The notes under the pieces: model-generated
Database searches by the model: none
What the model saw: only the letters and a program-made list of their open reading frames with translations
Told to the model about the DNA's origin: nothing
From: Mucilaginibacter sp.
GTDB taxonomy: Bacteria; Bacteroidota; Bacteroidia; Sphingobacteriales; Sphingobacteriaceae
Assembly (NCBI GenBank): GCA_030445275.1
Contig: JAUCSE010000040.1
Span: 62,001-126,000 of the forward strand
DNA length: 64,000 bases
Direction of reading: 5' to 3'
Translations under genes and position numbers: made by a program
Shown: positions 63,742 through 64,000 of the stretch, one piece after another
How positions within the stretch are numbered: the stretch's first letter is position 1
Layout: the number at the start of each line of letters is the position of its first letter

Positions 63742-63994
63742 TAGTTAAGTTATTCAGCTGTTGTCTTAATTGATTAACAGTGTTTAAATTGGGATTACTG
63801 TAAGTAGAATGCGTCATACCTCTTAAATCACTAATGATATATCGCATTAGATCTAATTTTTCCTGAGGTATTATGGCACCGCTTAGAGAGTCGCTCAAAT
63901 GATACATGATACTCCCTTTATATGCCGAAGTTTCACGGTCGCTCAAACCTAATGTATGAAAAAACTCATGTGTCCCTAAATTTCTATCCTTCAA
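63707..63994 (-). CDS. Metzincin-like zinc metalloprotease, C-terminal part
   Basis: 95 codons running to the window edge. THEFFHTLGLSD gives the metzincin zinc motif HExxHxxGxxD and is followed by SIMYHLSD, a plausible Met-turn. The frame is closed by an in-frame TAG at 63995-63997, only three bases beyond its first codon, so the protein as encoded would lack the N-terminal half. Another phase (LVEG) is open briefly upstream, suggesting a frameshift. Product class supported; intactness uncertain. Confidence 0.65.
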   Translation of the reverse strand: MKDRNLGTHEFFHTLGLSDRETSAYKGSIMYHLSDSLSGAIIPQEKLDLMRYIISDLRGMTHSTYSNPNLNTVNQLRQQLNNLTNGIKYNKNSFR

Positions 63995-64000
63995 CTAATA

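Overview
The window looks like a chromosomal segment of a Sphingobacteriaceae-type member of the Bacteroidota, with Mucilaginibacter or Pedobacter as my best guess. Supporting signs are a SusC/SusD pair with a FecI/FecR-type sigma/anti-sigma switch, several TonB-dependent receptors, many lipoproteins and Tat-exported sugar enzymes, starts without clear Shine-Dalgarno sites, one TAnnTTTG promoter-like box, and GC of roughly 40-45%. I see no tRNA, rRNA, CRISPR array, phage or transposase. No database search was possible, so family calls rest on motifs recognised by eye.

Layout. 0-5.7 kb: an AraC regulator, a membrane histidine kinase, a receiver-only regulator and a receiver-adenylate cyclase fusion, then convergent YitT and HD-domain genes. 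5.8-10.4 kb: a siderophore-type TonB receptor, a dicarboxylate/amino acid symporter and a TRIC-like channel. 10.4-17.6 kb: SusD, SusC with an STN domain, FecR and an ECF sigma factor, a self-contained regulated glycan-uptake locus. 17.7-26.5 kb: a TMEM175-like channel, a GH88-like hydrolase with an altered catalytic residue, a GNAT/MarR pair, a PQQ dehydrogenase with a haem domain, a DUF885 lipoprotein and an alpha-galactosidase-like enzyme.

26.6-45.4 kb is the most distinctive region: about 15 minus-strand genes ending at a strong terminator near 27.95 kb. It has two GMC oxidoreductases, each with a Tat-lipoprotein partner of the gluconate 2-dehydrogenase subunit 3 family, two Gfo/Idh/MocA oxidoreductases, four TIM-barrel sugar isomerase/epimerase-like proteins (three with export signals), a DUF1080 protein, a lipoprotein cytochrome c and two MFS transporters. 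I read this as an envelope pathway that oxidises glycosides to keto-sugars, cleaves them, passes electrons to cytochrome c and imports the products. Parts of such pathways are known; the doubled dehydrogenase and this gene set may be new.

45.5-64 kb is mixed: a fatty acid desaturase, an acyl-CoA thioesterase, a glycine-rich outer-membrane receptor, a SlyD-like isomerase, a DUF255 thioredoxin-domain protein, a DUF6438-like gene broken by a one-base homopolymer frameshift, an M1 metallopeptidase, a DUF4097-like protein, a methyltransferase, a GH110-type alpha-1,3-galactosidase, FabV, a small cytochrome c and the end of a metzincin-like gene. Intergenic gaps throughout carry palindromic elements: short interspersed hairpins, long A/T-rich hairpins and canonical terminators.
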